A stretch of DNA of 36,878 nt from an uncultured Prevotella sp. (GCA_947170725.1 CAMVUM010000031.1:1-36878); one strand, 5' to 3'. Counted from the first letter of the stretch, positions 17,985 to 27,674 are shown. A program made the numbers and translations. Notes: generated from the sequence alone by a model not told the origin.

Positions 17985-18332
17985 ATGAGTAAGTTGAAAA
18001 TAAAGAAAGACGATATGGTGCTTGTCGTTGCTGGAAACAGTAAGGACAGAAAAGACCAAAATGGCAAGTATCCCGCACCACACAAAGTGCTCAAGGTGCT
18101 TGTTGAAGAACAGCGTGCTATCGTTGAGGGCGTGAATATGGTGTCAAAGAGCGCCAAGCCCTCAGCGAAAAATCCTCAGGGTGGCATCGTGAAGCAGGAA
18201 GCTCCGATACATATCTCCAATCTGAGTCTTGTTGACCCGAAGAGCGGTGAGCCGACACGTGTGGCCATCAAGAGAACGGAAGACGGTAAGAAAGTTCGTA
18301 TCGCTAAAAAATCAGGGGAGGAAATCAAATAA
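17985..18332 (+). CDS. rplX: 50S ribosomal protein L24
   Basis: The 115-residue protein starts [10 protein letters not shown], the family's usual opening; an ATG 15 bases upstream (17970) adds MKRQE and is less likely. L24 initiates 50S assembly. The KOW loop is unusual: where relatives have a short GKDKGKTG-type turn, this protein has [17 protein letters not shown] before KVLKVLVEE. The rest ([31 protein letters not shown]) is normal. The stop overlaps the rplE start by one base. Confidence 0.95.
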   Translation: MSKLKIKKDDMVLVVAGNSKDRKDQNGKYPAPHKVLKVLVEEQRAIVEGVNMVSKSAKPSAKNPQGGIVKQEAPIHISNLSLVDPKSGEPTRVAIKRTEDGKKVRIAKKSGEEIK

Positions 18333-18886
18333 TGAATACAGCACAACTCAAGAAAACCTATCTGGAGCAGATCGCTCCGGCATTGGAGAAGCAGTTCAAC
18401 TATACTTCAAAAATGCAGGTTCCTGTTTTGAAGAAGATTGTTATCAACCAGGGTCTGGGAGATGCAACACAGGATAAGAAGATCATTGATGTTGCCATCA
18501 ACGAGATTTCTGCAATTACCGGCCAGAAGGCAGTGGCAACATATTCAAAGAAGGATATTGCCAACTTCAAGCTCCGCAAGAAGATGCCTATCGGCGTTAT
18601 GGTGACACTGCGTCGTGAGCGTATGTATGAGTTCCTTGAGAAACTCGTGCGCATCGCTCTTCCCCGTATTCGTGACTTCAAGGGTATTGAAAGCAAGTTT
18701 GACGGCCGTGGAAACTACACTCTTGGTATTCAGGAGCAGATTATTTTCCCGGAAATCAATATCGATTCTGTTGACCGTATACAGGGTATGAACATTACGT
18801 TCGTCACATCTGCACGTACAGACGAAGAGGGATATGCACTGCTGAAGGCATTCGGCCTGCCGTTTAAGAACGCTAAAAAGGATTAA
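18332..18886 (+). CDS. rplE: 50S ribosomal protein L5
   Basis: The 184-residue protein carries the conserved [47 protein letters not shown] and [17 protein letters not shown] segments. L5 binds 5S rRNA and contacts P-site tRNA in the central protuberance. It overlaps rplX by one base and precedes rpsN by 5. Confidence 0.98.
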   Translation: MNTAQLKKTYLEQIAPALEKQFNYTSKMQVPVLKKIVINQGLGDATQDKKIIDVAINEISAITGQKAVATYSKKDIANFKLRKKMPIGVMVTLRRERMYEFLEKLVRIALPRIRDFKGIESKFDGRGNYTLGIQEQIIFPEINIDSVDRIQGMNITFVTSARTDEEGYALLKAFGLPFKNAKKD

Positions 18887-18891
18887 TAGAT

Positions 18892-19194
18892 ATGGCAAAG
18901 GAATCAATGAAAGCTCGCGAGGTAAAGCGTGCAAAGCTGGTAGCTCGTTACGCTGAGAAACGCGCAGCATTGAAGAAGGTTATCGCAACAACAGAGGACC
19001 CGGCAGAGGCTTATGAGGCTGCACGTAAGTTGCAGAGCATACCAAAGAACGCCAATCCTATCCGCCTGCACAACCGCTGCAAGATCACTGGCCGCCCGAA
19101 GGGATATATGCGCCAGTTCGGTCTTTCGCGTATTCAGTTCCGTGAGATGGCATCAAGCGGTCTGATACCCGGTGTAAAGAAAGCAAGCTGGTAA
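18892..19194 (+). CDS. rpsN: 30S ribosomal protein S14 (long, zinc-free type)
   Basis: This is the long form, 100 residues, with one Cys only ([22 protein letters not shown]); the paired CxxC knuckles of the short zinc-binding form are missing. S14 belongs to the 30S head. The 71-base gap that follows is the widest in the spc part and contains an imperfect TCGGGGTAGTCCCGA hairpin. Confidence 0.97.
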   Translation: MAKESMKAREVKRAKLVARYAEKRAALKKVIATTEDPAEAYEAARKLQSIPKNANPIRLHNRCKITGRPKGYMRQFGLSRIQFREMASSGLIPGVKKASW

Positions 19195-19265
19195 CCGACT
19201 GGAGCAAAAGAACATTATTTTTTAATATTGTCGGGGTAGTCCCGATTAATTAAACATTTATTTTT

Positions 19266-19661
19266 ATGACAGATCCAATAGCAGATTATCTGACGAGGTT
19301 GAGAAACGCAATCATGGCTCATCACCGTGTTGTGGAAGTTCCGGCTTCAAACTTGAAGAAGGAGATTACGAAGATCCTCTTCGAGAAGGGATACATCCTG
19401 AACTACAAGTTCATTGAAGATGGTCCTCAGGGTTCAATCAAAGTAGCTTTGAAGTACGATCCCGCTACAAAGGCAAACGCAATCAAGTGCCTTAAGAGAG
19501 TGTCTACACCAGGTCTTCGCAAGTACACTGGTTACAAGGACATGCCGAGAGTAATTAACGGATTGGGTATTGCAATTTTATCTACATCCAAAGGTGTAAT
19601 GACAGACAAAGAGGCTTCCGTGCTGAAGATTGGTGGTGAGGTTCTTTGTTACGTATATTAA
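19266..19661 (+). CDS. rpsH: 30S ribosomal protein S8
   Basis: The 131-residue protein opens MTDPIADYLTRLRNAIMAHH and keeps the RVSTPGLRKYTGYKDMPRV and STSKGVMTDKEA motifs that bind helix 21 of 16S rRNA. In E. coli S8 represses the spc genes by binding the rplE mRNA; no equivalent site was identified here. The stop is directly followed by the ribosome binding site of rplF. Confidence 0.97.
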   Translation: MTDPIADYLTRLRNAIMAHHRVVEVPASNLKKEITKILFEKGYILNYKFIEDGPQGSIKVALKYDPATKANAIKCLKRVSTPGLRKYTGYKDMPRVINGLGIAILSTSKGVMTDKEASVLKIGGEVLCYVY

Positions 19662-19663
19662 TT

Positions 19664-19668
19664 GGAGG
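19664..19668 (+). promoter_or_regulatory. Shine-Dalgarno GGAGG of rplF
   Basis: GGAGG 8 bases before the ATG at 19677. It is one of only two clear Shine-Dalgarno sequences in this ribosomal cluster and it fixes the rplF start. Confidence 0.7.
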
Positions 19669-19676
19669 ATTTAAGT

Positions 19677-20246
19677 ATGTCAAGAATAGGAAAATTGCCA
19701 ATTAGTATTCCTGCGGGAGTTACAGTTGCTCAGGGTGCTGACGGCGTAGTAAGCGTTAAGGGTCCCAAAGGCGAACTTTCACAGAAAGTAGACCCCTCAA
19801 TCATCGTTAAGATTGCTGACGGTCATATTGTATTTGAGATAGACGAAAACAATCCTGTTAACTATAAGCAGAAGCAGGCTTTCCACGGCCTCTATCGTGC
19901 GCTTGTGAACAACATGGTTGTTGGAGTGAGCGAAGGTTACAAGAAAGTGCTTGAGCTCGTGGGTGTGGGTTACCGTGTTTCAAATACGGGTAATCTCATT
20001 GAGTTCTCTCTCGGTTATACTCACCCGATTTTCATCCAGCTCCCGGCTGAGGTGAAGGTTGAGACAAAGTCTGAGAGAAACCAGAACCCCATCATTATCC
20101 TTGAGTCTTGCGACAAAGCGTTGCTGGGACTTGTTTGTGCAAAAATTCGTTCTTTCCGTAAACCTGAACCTTATAAGGGTAAGGGCGTATTGTTCCAAGG
20201 CGAGGTTATTCGCAGAAAGTCTGGTAAGTCAGCTTCAGCTAAGTAA
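19677..20246 (+). CDS. rplF: 50S ribosomal protein L6
   Basis: The 189-residue protein starts MSRIGKLPISIPAGVTV. A TTG at 19662 is in frame but lies within the ribosome binding region, so the ATG at 19677, 8 bases after a clear GGAGG (19664-19668), is chosen. Both L6 repeats are present, ending FRKPEPYKGKGVLF and a basic tail. L6 sits near the sarcin-ricin loop. Confidence 0.97.
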   Translation: MSRIGKLPISIPAGVTVAQGADGVVSVKGPKGELSQKVDPSIIVKIADGHIVFEIDENNPVNYKQKQAFHGLYRALVNNMVVGVSEGYKKVLELVGVGYRVSNTGNLIEFSLGYTHPIFIQLPAEVKVETKSERNQNPIIILESCDKALLGLVCAKIRSFRKPEPYKGKGVLFQGEVIRRKSGKSASAK

Positions 20247-20264
20247 CTTTAATAATTTACGATT

Positions 20265-20609
20265 ATGACAACAAAGAAAGTAGAAAGACGAATAAAGATC
20301 AAATACAGAATTCGTAAGAGCGTGTTCGGTACTGCCGAGCGTCCGCGTATGAGCGTATTCCGCAGCAACAAGCAGATTTATGCTCAGGTGATCAATGACC
20401 TGGAAGGCAAGACAATTGCTTCTGCTTCTTCACTCGGTCTTGAGGCTATGCCGAAAATACAGCAGGCTGAGAAGGTCGGTGAACTCGTTGCAAAGAAAGC
20501 ATTGGAGGCTGGCGTGACAGCCGTTGTCTTTGACCGCAATGGTTACCTGTATCATGGCCGTGTAAAGCAGCTGGCTGACGCTGCACGTAAGGGTGGACTT
20601 AATTTTTAA
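20265..20609 (+). CDS. rplR: 50S ribosomal protein L18
   Basis: The 114-residue protein has [37 protein letters not shown] and the ending [21 protein letters not shown]18 binds 5S rRNA with L5 in the central protuberance. It is 18 bases after rplF and 6 before rpsE. Confidence 0.98.
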   Translation: MTTKKVERRIKIKYRIRKSVFGTAERPRMSVFRSNKQIYAQVINDLEGKTIASASSLGLEAMPKIQQAEKVGELVAKKALEAGVTAVVFDRNGYLYHGRVKQLADAARKGGLNF

Positions 20610-20615
20610 ACGATT

Positions 20616-21128
20616 ATGGCAATGAACAAAGTTAAAATAAATAGTGACGTTGAGTTAAAAGACAGATTGGTTGCTATTAACCGTGTTACGAAAGTAACAA
20701 AGGGAGGTCGCACTTTTACATTTGCAGCTATTGTCGTTGTCGGTGACGGTAACGGTGTCATTGGCTGGGGACTCGGTAAGGCTGGTGAAGTTACGGCAGC
20801 TATAGCCAAAGGTGTAGAGGCTGCAAAGAAGAACCTTATCAAGGTGCCGGTGTTGAAGGGAACAATCCCCCACGAGATGGAGGCGCGTTTCGGTGGTGCA
20901 CAGGTGTTCATGCGTCCGGCCGCAGCCGGTACCGGTCTTGTTGCCGGTGGTGCTATGCGTGCTGTACTTGACAGCGTCGGTGTTACCGATGTGCTGGCTA
21001 AGTCAAAGGGCTCTTCCAACCCCCACAACTTGGTGAAGGCTACTATCCTTGCCCTGAGCCAGATGAGAGATGCATACACAATCGCAGGTACACGCGGTAT
21101 CAGCATGGATAAAGTTTTTAGAGGATAA
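20616..21128 (+). CDS. rpsE: 30S ribosomal protein S5
   Basis: The 170-residue protein has [35 protein letters not shown] and the second domain [19 protein letters not shown] and [20 protein letters not shown]5 guards translational accuracy and helps unwind mRNA at the entry site. An ATG 6 bases downstream (MNKVK) is an alternative start. Confidence 0.98.
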   Translation: MAMNKVKINSDVELKDRLVAINRVTKVTKGGRTFTFAAIVVVGDGNGVIGWGLGKAGEVTAAIAKGVEAAKKNLIKVPVLKGTIPHEMEARFGGAQVFMRPAAAGTGLVAGGAMRAVLDSVGVTDVLAKSKGSSNPHNLVKATILALSQMRDAYTIAGTRGISMDKVFRG

Positions 21129-21133
21129 GGAGG
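21128..21133 (+). promoter_or_regulatory. Shine-Dalgarno AGGAGG of rpmD
   Basis: A perfect AGGAGG overlapping the rpsE stop codon, 7 bases before the rpmD ATG. Such a match is unusual in this cluster, where most starts have only A-rich leaders. Confidence 0.75.
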
Positions 21134-21140
21134 TTTGAAT

Positions 21141-21317
21141 ATGGCAACAATTAAAATCAAGCAGATTAAAAGTAAGATTGGTGCTCCTGTTGACCAGAAG
21201 CGTACTCTTGAAGCATTAGGACTGCGAAAGATTGCTCAGGTCGTAGAAAAGGAAGATACTCCTTCCGTTCGCGGTATGGTTCGCAAGGTTCATCATTTAG
21301 TGACCGTAATAGACTAA
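21141..21317 (+). CDS. rpmD: 50S ribosomal protein L30
   Basis: The 58-residue protein MATIKIKQIKSKIGAPVDQK keeps the typical TLEALGLRKI and GMVRKVHHLV. A TTG at 21135 is in frame but the ATG at 21141, 7 bases after a perfect AGGAGG (21128-21133), is the clear start. L30 is a small peripheral 50S protein. Confidence 0.97.
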   Translation: MATIKIKQIKSKIGAPVDQKRTLEALGLRKIAQVVEKEDTPSVRGMVRKVHHLVTVID

Positions 21318-21345
21318 TTTATTCAAATTAAAAACAGATTCGATT

Positions 21346-21792
21346 ATGAAATTACATAATTTAAAACCGGCAGAAGGTTCTACACACTCACGTCGCAGAA
21401 TCGGCCGTGGACCGGGTTCCGGTCTCGGTGGAACTTCTACACGCGGACACAAGGGTGCCAAGGCCAGATCTGGTTACAAGAAGAAGATCGGTTTTGAAGG
21501 TGGTCAGATGCCTCTGCAGCGCCGTGTTCCTAAGTTCGGCTTCAAGAACATTAATCATAAGGAGTATTTCGCTGTCAATTTGTCTACACTGCAGAAATTG
21601 GCAGAACAGAAGGGACTTGCCAAAATCGGTATTGCTGAGTTTGTAGCCGCCGGTCTTACTAACGGTAAGGAACGTGTTAAGGTTCTTGGCAACGGCGAAC
21701 TGACTGCAAAAATCAACGTGGAGGCTAACGCCTTCTCAAAGAAAGCTGAAGAAGCCATTAAAGCTGTAGGTGGTAACGCAACAATAATCTAA
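21346..21792 (+). CDS. rplO: 50S ribosomal protein L15
   Basis: The 148-residue protein has the basic Gly-rich N-terminal extension (RRRIGRGPGSGLGGTSTRGH, KGAKARSGYKKKIGFEGGQM) that threads into the 50S core, followed by the globular domain ending VGGNATII. It is 4 bases before secY. Confidence 0.98.
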   Translation: MKLHNLKPAEGSTHSRRRIGRGPGSGLGGTSTRGHKGAKARSGYKKKIGFEGGQMPLQRRVPKFGFKNINHKEYFAVNLSTLQKLAEQKGLAKIGIAEFVAAGLTNGKERVKVLGNGELTAKINVEANAFSKKAEEAIKAVGGNATII

Positions 21793-21796
21793 GAAA

Positions 21797-23140
21797 ATGA
21801 AGAAGTTAATTGAGACACTGAAGAACATATGGAAAGTTGAGGATCTGCGACAGCGCATCCTCATCACTCTCCTTTTCGTGACAATTTACCGGTTTGGATC
21901 GTTCGTGGTGCTTCCCGGCATCAACCCGTCCATGTTGGCAAAGCTACAGTCGCAGACCCAGGGTGGTTTGATGTCACTTCTGGACATGTTCTCTGGTGGT
22001 GCATTTTCCAATGCTTCTATATTCGCATTGGGAATAATGCCTTACATCTCAGCTTCTATCGTTATGCAGCTTCTTGCTGTCGCTGTGCCTTATTTCCAGA
22101 AGATGCAGCGTGAGGGCGAAAGCGGCCGTAAAAAGATTAGCATGTACACTCGTGTGCTGACAATAGGAATCTTGCTGTTCCAGGCACCGAGTTATCTGAT
22201 AAATCTTAAAATGCAGGCAGGAAATGCTCTGGCAACAGGCATTTCCTGGTCTGCATTCCTCTTTACGTCCACAATCATTCTTGCTGCGGGGAGTATGTTC
22301 ATCCTTTGGCTGGGTGAACGCATTACGGATAAGGGCATCGGCAATGGTATATCTCTCATAATCATGATTGGTATCATTGCACGTCTGCCGCAGGCGTTTA
22401 TTCAAGAGGTCGGATCTCGTTTCACTGCCGTTACAGGCGGTGGACTGATTATGTTCCTTGTTGAAATTCTTGTCCTGCTCGCAGTAGTATGTGCAGCTAT
22501 TCTTTTGGTGCAAGGCACCCGTAAGATACCTGTACAGTATGCCAAGCGTGTTGTAGGTAACAAGCAGTATGGAGGTGCACGTCAGTATATACCATTAAAA
22601 TTGTTTGCTGCGAATGTGATGCCTATCATTTTTGCTCAGGCTATCATGTTCATTCCATTGGCTATTGTGCAGTATTCTGCATCGGAGAATTCTTCATGGT
22701 TTGTCCGTTCGCTGATGGATCACCATAGCTGGTCGTACAATATTGTGTTTGCTGTATTGATTATAGGTTTCACTTATTTCTATACAGCTATAACACTCAA
22801 TCCGACCCAGATGGCAGAGGACATGAAGCGTAACAACGGATTTATTCCCGGTGTGAAGCCGGGTAAGGACACCGCAGACTATATCGATACTGTGATGTCA
22901 CGTATTACGCTTCCAGGTTCGTTCTTTATAGCATTCATTGCTATAATGCCAGCTCTTGCAGGACTGCTTAACGTGCAGGATGCTTTCTCACAGTTCTTTG
23001 GAGGAACATCATTGTTGATTCTTATCGGTGTGGTGCTTGACACACTGCAGCAGATTGAGAGTCATCTGATGATGCGTCATTATGACGGTCTTCTCAATTC
23101 CGGACGTGTTCACGGACGTGGCGGTGTCGCTGCATATTAA
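21797..23140 (+). CDS. secY: Protein translocase channel subunit SecY
   Basis: The 447-residue inner-membrane protein has ten hydrophobic segments and the standard landmarks: VLPGINPSML, MLDMFSGGAFSNASIFALGI-type plug region, GNGISLIIMIGI and the ending GLLNSGRVHGRGGVAAY. With SecE and SecG it forms the channel that exports signal-peptide proteins such as the BspA-like products. It is embedded in the spc part, 4 bases after rplO. Confidence 0.98.
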   Translation: MKKLIETLKNIWKVEDLRQRILITLLFVTIYRFGSFVVLPGINPSMLAKLQSQTQGGLMSLLDMFSGGAFSNASIFALGIMPYISASIVMQLLAVAVPYFQKMQREGESGRKKISMYTRVLTIGILLFQAPSYLINLKMQAGNALATGISWSAFLFTSTIILAAGSMFILWLGERITDKGIGNGISLIIMIGIIARLPQAFIQEVGSRFTAVTGGGLIMFLVEILVLLAVVCAAILLVQGTRKIPVQYAKRVVGNKQYGGARQYIPLKLFAANVMPIIFAQAIMFIPLAIVQYSASENSSWFVRSLMDHHSWSYNIVFAVLIIGFTYFYTAITLNPTQMAEDMKRNNGFIPGVKPGKDTADYIDTVMSRITLPGSFFIAFIAIMPALAGLLNVQDAFSQFFGGTSLLILIGVVLDTLQQIESHLMMRHYDGLLNSGRVHGRGGVAAY

Positions 23141-23155
23141 TGTTTTGCTTCGGGG

Positions 23156-23956
23156 ATGAATATATTTCTGAAGACAGAAGATGAAATAGAGCTGATGCGT
23201 CAAGCCAATCTGCTGGTAAGCAGAACGCTTGGTGAATTGGCGAAGCATATAAAGCCAGGAGTGACGACTCTCCAATTGGATAAAATTGCGGATAGCTTTA
23301 TAAGAGACAATGGAGCAATTCCGACGTTTAAGGGATTTCCCAATCCATTTGGAGGGCCGTTTCCCGCAAGCATCTGTACTTCGGTGAACGAAGTCGTGGT
23401 GCATGGTGTGCCTGATGAAAAGACAGTGCTGAAAGATGGAGATATTATTTCGATAGATTGTGGTGCTGTGCTTGACGGTTTCAATGGAGATTCTTGCTAT
23501 ACATTCTGTGTCGGTGAGGTATCGGAAGAAATACGGGCCTTGTTGCGTACGACAAAGGAGTCTCTCTATATCGGTATAAGCAAGGCTGTTGCAGGTAATC
23601 ATCTTGGTGATATAGGAAGTGCGGTCCAGGAACATTGTGAAAAGCAAGGTTATGGTATTGTCCGAGAACTGACCGGTCATGGTATAGGAAAGGACATGCA
23701 CGAGGATCCGCAAGTCCCAAATTACGGCAGACGCGGTAATGGTGTCTTATTGAAAGCCGGAATGTGTATAGCCATCGAACCGATGGTGACGATGGGAAAC
23801 AGGGCCATAGGGCTTATGCCGGACAAGTGGACAATCCGGACAGTTGACGGTAAGTCGGCCGCTCATTTCGAGCATACGATAGCAATCCGTAAGGGTAAAG
23901 CTGACATTTTATCTTCGTTTGAGGAATTAGAACGTTTAGAAGGAAATTTATATTAA
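23156..23956 (+). CDS. map: Methionine aminopeptidase, type I
   Basis: The 266-residue metalloenzyme removes the N-terminal Met from new proteins. All five metal ligands are visible: two Asp in [17 protein letters not shown], the His in [13 protein letters not shown], and Glu in [10 protein letters not shown] and AHFEHTIAI. There is no N-terminal zinc-finger extension. It lies 15 bases after secY and 2 before infA. Confidence 0.98.
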   Translation: MNIFLKTEDEIELMRQANLLVSRTLGELAKHIKPGVTTLQLDKIADSFIRDNGAIPTFKGFPNPFGGPFPASICTSVNEVVVHGVPDEKTVLKDGDIISIDCGAVLDGFNGDSCYTFCVGEVSEEIRALLRTTKESLYIGISKAVAGNHLGDIGSAVQEHCEKQGYGIVRELTGHGIGKDMHEDPQVPNYGRRGNGVLLKAGMCIAIEPMVTMGNRAIGLMPDKWTIRTVDGKSAAHFEHTIAIRKGKADILSSFEELERLEGNLY

Positions 23957-23958
23957 GT

Positions 23959-24177
23959 ATGGCAAAGCAATCCGCTATAGAACAAGACGGAACAATAATT
24001 GAGTCGCTGTCAAATGCGATGTTTCGTGTAGAACTTGAGAATGGAGTACAGATAATAGCGCATATATCAGGTAAGATGAGAATGCACTATATTAAAATTC
24101 TCCCTGGTGACAAAGTGAAAGTAGAGATGAGTCCCTACGACTTGACGAAGGGCAGAATTGTGTTTAGATACAAATAA
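23959..24177 (+). CDS. infA: Translation initiation factor IF-1
   Basis: The 72-residue S1-fold protein ([54 protein letters not shown]) is full length. IF-1 blocks the A site during initiation and strengthens IF-2 and IF-3. Placement between map and rpmJ is the usual one. Confidence 0.98.
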   Translation: MAKQSAIEQDGTIIESLSNAMFRVELENGVQIIAHISGKMRMHYIKILPGDKVKVEMSPYDLTKGRIVFRYK

Positions 24178-24191
24178 ACGATAGACATAAT

Positions 24192-24308
24192 ATGAAGACA
24201 AGAGCATCATTGAAGAGACGTAACGCCGATTGCAAGATTGTGCGTCGTAAGGGACGTCTGTTCGTTATCAACAAGAAGAACCCTAAGTACAAGATGCGTC
24301 AGGGTTAA
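24192..24308 (+). CDS. rpmJ: 50S ribosomal protein L36, zinc-ligand-poor form
   Basis: This 38-residue protein reads [20 protein letters not shown], then [18 protein letters not shown]. In zinc-binding L36, residues 11, 14, 27 and 33 are Cys, Cys, Cys and His. Here they are Asn11, Cys14, Asn27 and Tyr33, so zinc binding is lost while the fold-defining basic residues stay. It is 14 bases after infA and precedes rpsM by 41. Confidence 0.96.
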   Translation: MKTRASLKRRNADCKIVRRKGRLFVINKKNPKYKMRQG

Positions 24309-24349
24309 TTATCAATCAAACATTTTTTAATTATTTTATTCATTAACAA

Positions 24350-24730
24350 ATGGCAATAAGAATTGTTGGAGTAGATTTGCCCCAGGAGAAGCGTGGCGAA
24401 ATCGCATTGACTTATATCTACGGTATAGGTCGAAGTAGTTCAGCAAAGATATTGGATAAGGCCGGCGTGAGCCGCGACTTGAAGGTCAGCGAGTGGACTG
24501 ACGATCAGGCTGCCAAAATCCGTGAAATTATCGGCGCTGAATTCAAAGTTGAAGGTGATCTCCGTTCAGAGATCCAGTTGAATATCAAGCGACTGATGGA
24601 TATTGGTTGCTATCGTGGAGTTCGTCATCGTAACGGTCTTCCCGTTCGCGGTCAGAGCACAAAGAACAATGCTCGTACACGTAAGGGTAAGAAGAAGACT
24701 GTTGCTAACAAGAAGAAAGCCACTAAATAA
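24350..24730 (+). CDS. rpsM: 30S ribosomal protein S13
   Basis: The 126-residue protein opens [20 protein letters not shown] and carries [34 protein letters not shown] and a basic tail. S13 contacts P-site tRNA and the intersubunit bridges from the 30S head. It starts the alpha part of the cluster. Confidence 0.98.
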   Translation: MAIRIVGVDLPQEKRGEIALTYIYGIGRSSSAKILDKAGVSRDLKVSEWTDDQAAKIREIIGAEFKVEGDLRSEIQLNIKRLMDIGCYRGVRHRNGLPVRGQSTKNNARTRKGKKKTVANKKKATK

Positions 24731-24757
24731 TTAATAACACATTAAGAATTTGGAATT

Positions 24758-25147
24758 ATGGCAAAGAAAACAGTCACTTCAAAGAAAAGAAATGTAAAGG
24801 TTGATGCTATCGGACAGCTTCACGTTCATAGCTCTTTCAACAATATTATCGTGTCTTTGGCCAATGGCGAAGGTCAGGTTATCTCTTGGTCTTCTGCCGG
24901 CAAGATGGGATTCCGCGGTTCAAAGAAGAACACTCCCTATGCAGCTCAGATGGCAGCAGAGGATTGTGCAAAGGTCGCTTTCGATCTCGGCTTGCGCAAG
25001 GTGAAGGCATACGTTAAGGGTCCGGGTAACGGTCGTGAGTCTGCAATCCGTGCCGTGCATGGTGCCGGTATCGAGGTTATGGAGATTGTCGACGTTACTC
25101 CGCTGCCGCACAACGGTTGCCGTCCTCCGAAGAGAAGAAGAGTATAA
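24758..25147 (+). CDS. rpsK: 30S ribosomal protein S11
   Basis: The 129-residue protein has [40 protein letters not shown] and the C-terminal [14 protein letters not shown]11 lines the platform and the mRNA exit. It starts 27 bases after rpsM. Confidence 0.98.
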   Translation: MAKKTVTSKKRNVKVDAIGQLHVHSSFNNIIVSLANGEGQVISWSSAGKMGFRGSKKNTPYAAQMAAEDCAKVAFDLGLRKVKAYVKGPGNGRESAIRAVHGAGIEVMEIVDVTPLPHNGCRPPKRRRV

Positions 25148-25195
25148 TCTCAAGTACACACAATGTTGTTGAAACAAGTTTAAAGCATAATAATT

Positions 25196-25801
25196 ATGGC
25201 AAGATATATAGGACCGAAATCAAAGATTGCGCGTCGTTTTGGTGAACCCATTTTCGGCGCAGACAAAGTTTTGTCCCGGAGAAACTTCCCTCCCGGACAG
25301 CATGGCAACAACCGTCGCAGAAAGACTTCTGAGTACGGTGTCATGCTGGCAGAGAAGCAAAAGGCCAAGTATACATACGGAGTACTTGAGCGTCAGTTCC
25401 GTAATATGTTCGAGAAGGCTGCTAAGGCTGACGGTATCACCGGTGAGGTGCTCCTTCAGAATCTCGAGTGCCGTCTTGACAACGTAGTGTTCCGTTTGGG
25501 AATCGCTCCCACACGTGCCGCTGCTCGTCAGCTCGTTGGACATAAGCATATAACGGTAGACGGTCAGGTTGTCAACATACCTTCTTATGCCGTTAAGCCA
25601 GGCCAGATCGTAGCTGTTCGTGAGAAGTCAAAGTCTCTTGAAGTTATTGAGGCCGCACTTGCAGGATTCAATCACAGCAAGTATCCTTGGATTGAGTGGG
25701 ACGAAACCACAAAGGGCGGTAAGTTCCTGCACAAACCGGAGCGTGCTGACATTCCTGAGAACATTAAGGAGCAGTTAATCGTTGAGTTGTACTCTAAATA
25801 A
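25196..25801 (+). CDS. rpsD: 30S ribosomal protein S4 (zinc-free form)
   Basis: The 201-residue protein begins [20 protein letters not shown] and continues [21 protein letters not shown]. The N-terminal zinc cysteines of some S4 proteins are absent. The S4 RNA-binding domain ([40 protein letters not shown]) is intact. S4 nucleates 30S assembly. It lies 12 bases before rpoA. Confidence 0.98.
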   Translation: MARYIGPKSKIARRFGEPIFGADKVLSRRNFPPGQHGNNRRRKTSEYGVMLAEKQKAKYTYGVLERQFRNMFEKAAKADGITGEVLLQNLECRLDNVVFRLGIAPTRAAARQLVGHKHITVDGQVVNIPSYAVKPGQIVAVREKSKSLEVIEAALAGFNHSKYPWIEWDETTKGGKFLHKPERADIPENIKEQLIVELYSK

Positions 25802-25813
25802 ATCATTGAATTA

Positions 25814-26806
25814 ATGGCGATATTAGCATTTCAAAAACCTGATAAAGTCGTAATGTTGGAGGCCAACGACAAGTTCGGCAAGTTCGAATTCCGTCCGTTG
25901 GAGCCTGGCTTCGGTGTTACAATCGGTAACTCCCTGCGCCGCATTCTTCTTTCATCGCTCGAAGGCTATGCCATCAACACAATCCGCATTGCGGGTGTTG
26001 AGCATGAGTTTTCATCAGTTTCCGGTGTGAAGGAGGATGTTACCAACATGATCTTGAACCTCAAACAGGTGAGGTTCAAGCAAGTAGTAGAAGAGTTCGA
26101 GAACGAAAAAGTCAGTATCACTGTTGAGAATTCCACAGAGTTCAAGGCTGGTGATATCGGTAAGTATCTGACTGGATTTGAAGTGTTAAACCCGGATTTA
26201 GTGATTTGTCATTTAGACTCCAAAGCTTCAATGCAGATTGATCTTACCATTAACAAAGGTCGCGGATATGTGCCCGCAGATGAGAATCGCGAGTTCTGCA
26301 CCGATGTGAACGTAATTCCAATCGATTCTATTTACACTCCTATCCGCAACGTGAAATACTCTGTCGAGCCTTATCGTGTTGAGCAGAAGACCGACTACGA
26401 CAAGCTCGTCATTGAAGTCACGACGGATGGTTCCATTCACCCGAAAGACGCACTGAAGGAAGCTGCCAAGATTCTCATCTATCACTTCATGCTGTTCTCT
26501 GACGAGAAGATAACTCTCGAAAATACAGATATCGACGGCAACCAGGAGTTTGATGAAGAAGTGCTGCACATGCGCCAGTTGCTCAAGACCCGTCTCGTGG
26601 ACATGAACCTTAGTGTCCGTGCCCTCAACTGCCTCAAGGCTGCCGACGTGGATACTCTTGGCGATTTGGTACAGTACAACAAGACAGACCTCTTGAAGTT
26701 CCGTAACTTCGGTAAGAAATCGCTCACTGAGCTTGATGATTTGCTCGAGAGTCTGAATCTGTCGTTTGGAACCGATATTTCTAAGTACAAATTAGATAAA
26801 GAATAA
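25814..26806 (+). CDS. rpoA: RNA polymerase alpha subunit
   Basis: The 330-residue subunit has the N-terminal dimerisation domain ([40 protein letters not shown]) and a complete C-terminal domain ([24 protein letters not shown], [19 protein letters not shown]) able to bind upstream promoter DNA and activators. It assembles as a dimer with beta and beta' and sits 5 bases before rplQ. Confidence 0.98.
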   Translation: MAILAFQKPDKVVMLEANDKFGKFEFRPLEPGFGVTIGNSLRRILLSSLEGYAINTIRIAGVEHEFSSVSGVKEDVTNMILNLKQVRFKQVVEEFENEKVSITVENSTEFKAGDIGKYLTGFEVLNPDLVICHLDSKASMQIDLTINKGRGYVPADENREFCTDVNVIPIDSIYTPIRNVKYSVEPYRVEQKTDYDKLVIEVTTDGSIHPKDALKEAAKILIYHFMLFSDEKITLENTDIDGNQEFDEEVLHMRQLLKTRLVDMNLSVRALNCLKAADVDTLGDLVQYNKTDLLKFRNFGKKSLTELDDLLESLNLSFGTDISKYKLDKE

Positions 26807-26811
26807 CAAAA

Positions 26812-27309
26812 ATGAGACACAATAAGAAATTCAACCATCTGGGTCGTACTGCATCTCACCGTGAGGCTATGCTCGCAAACATGGCTATCTCGCTGATTAT
26901 GCACAAAAGAATCACTACGACCCTTGCCAAGGCAAAGGCCCTGAAGAAGTATGTAGAGCCCCTGATCACACGCTCTAAGGATGATTCCACAAATTCACGC
27001 CGCGTAGTGTTCAGCTATCTGCAGAACAAGTATGCGCTGAAGGAGCTCTTCGGAGAAGTGGCAGCAAAGGTAGGCGACCGTCCCGGTGGCTATACCCGCA
27101 TCATCAAGCTTGGCACACGTCAGGGCGATGCTGCTCCCATCTGCTTCATCGAACTCGTTGACTTCGACGAGAACATGGCTAAGACTGTGACGAAGAAGAA
27201 GACCACACGTCGTTCTCGCAAGTCTACCAAGGCAGAGGCTGCTGAGGCACCCGTAGCTGAGACAGCTACAGAGACGCCCGCAGTAGAGGAAGCACCTAAG
27301 GCTGAATAA
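26812..27309 (+). CDS. rplQ: 50S ribosomal protein L17 with acidic tail
   Basis: At 165 residues it exceeds the roughly 127 of E. coli L17. The conserved part ([60 protein letters not shown]) ends near 125, and the rest is a Lys/Arg-rich then Ala/Glu-rich tail ([20 protein letters not shown]). L17 lies at the bottom of the 50S near the tunnel exit. It is the last gene of the cluster. Confidence 0.97.
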   Translation: MRHNKKFNHLGRTASHREAMLANMAISLIMHKRITTTLAKAKALKKYVEPLITRSKDDSTNSRRVVFSYLQNKYALKELFGEVAAKVGDRPGGYTRIIKLGTRQGDAAPICFIELVDFDENMAKTVTKKKTTRRSRKSTKAEAAEAPVAETATETPAVEEAPKAE

Positions 27310-27333
27310 TCAGAATTCTTAGCGAATCCGATA

Positions 27334-27374
27334 AAACGGGTTCAACTGGTCATAAGGATCGGTTGGACCCGTTT
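27334..27374 (+). terminator. Terminator of the ribosomal gene cluster
   Basis: AAACGGGTTCAAC (27334-27346) pairs with GTTGGACCCGTTT (27362-27374), followed by CCTTTT. It starts 24 bases after the rplQ stop. Confidence 0.8.
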
Positions 27375-27441
27375 CCTTTTATGCCGATTCTGAGGGGGAA
27401 GTTTTTCTGTCTGTGCAAGATAATAATTCGACTCAAGAGAC

Positions 27442-27505
27442 TATGTCAAAATCCGGTTCATGCACAAGTGTGTCACTATTTGTGCATGAATCGGATTTTG
27501 ACATA
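27442..27505. repeat. Long inverted repeat (26 bp arms)
   Basis: Arms 27442-27467 and 27480-27505 differ at one base (GGTTC versus GAATC context), with a 12-base loop. It is much longer than the cluster terminator just upstream and has no T-run. A repetitive hairpin element or secondary terminator are both possible. Confidence 0.75.
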
Positions 27506-27523
27506 CTTTCTTTTCAGCTATGA

Positions 27524-27585
27524 CATGCCGGAATTATCGCAGCTGATCAGGATAGACACAGATCATCTACGATAATTCCGGCATG
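27524..27585. repeat. Inverted repeat (16 bp perfect arms)
   Basis: CATGCCGGAATTATCG at 27524-27539 is perfectly repeated in inverse at 27570-27585 around a 30-base loop. It follows the 27442-27505 hairpin by 18 bases. Confidence 0.75.
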
Positions 27586-27674
27586 ACATGGATACTGCAG
27601 ATATCTTTTTTGGAGGGATTCTTGAAGGATTGGATACGTGTGTATTCCGTTAAGATACGCAGGATCGTTTCCGG

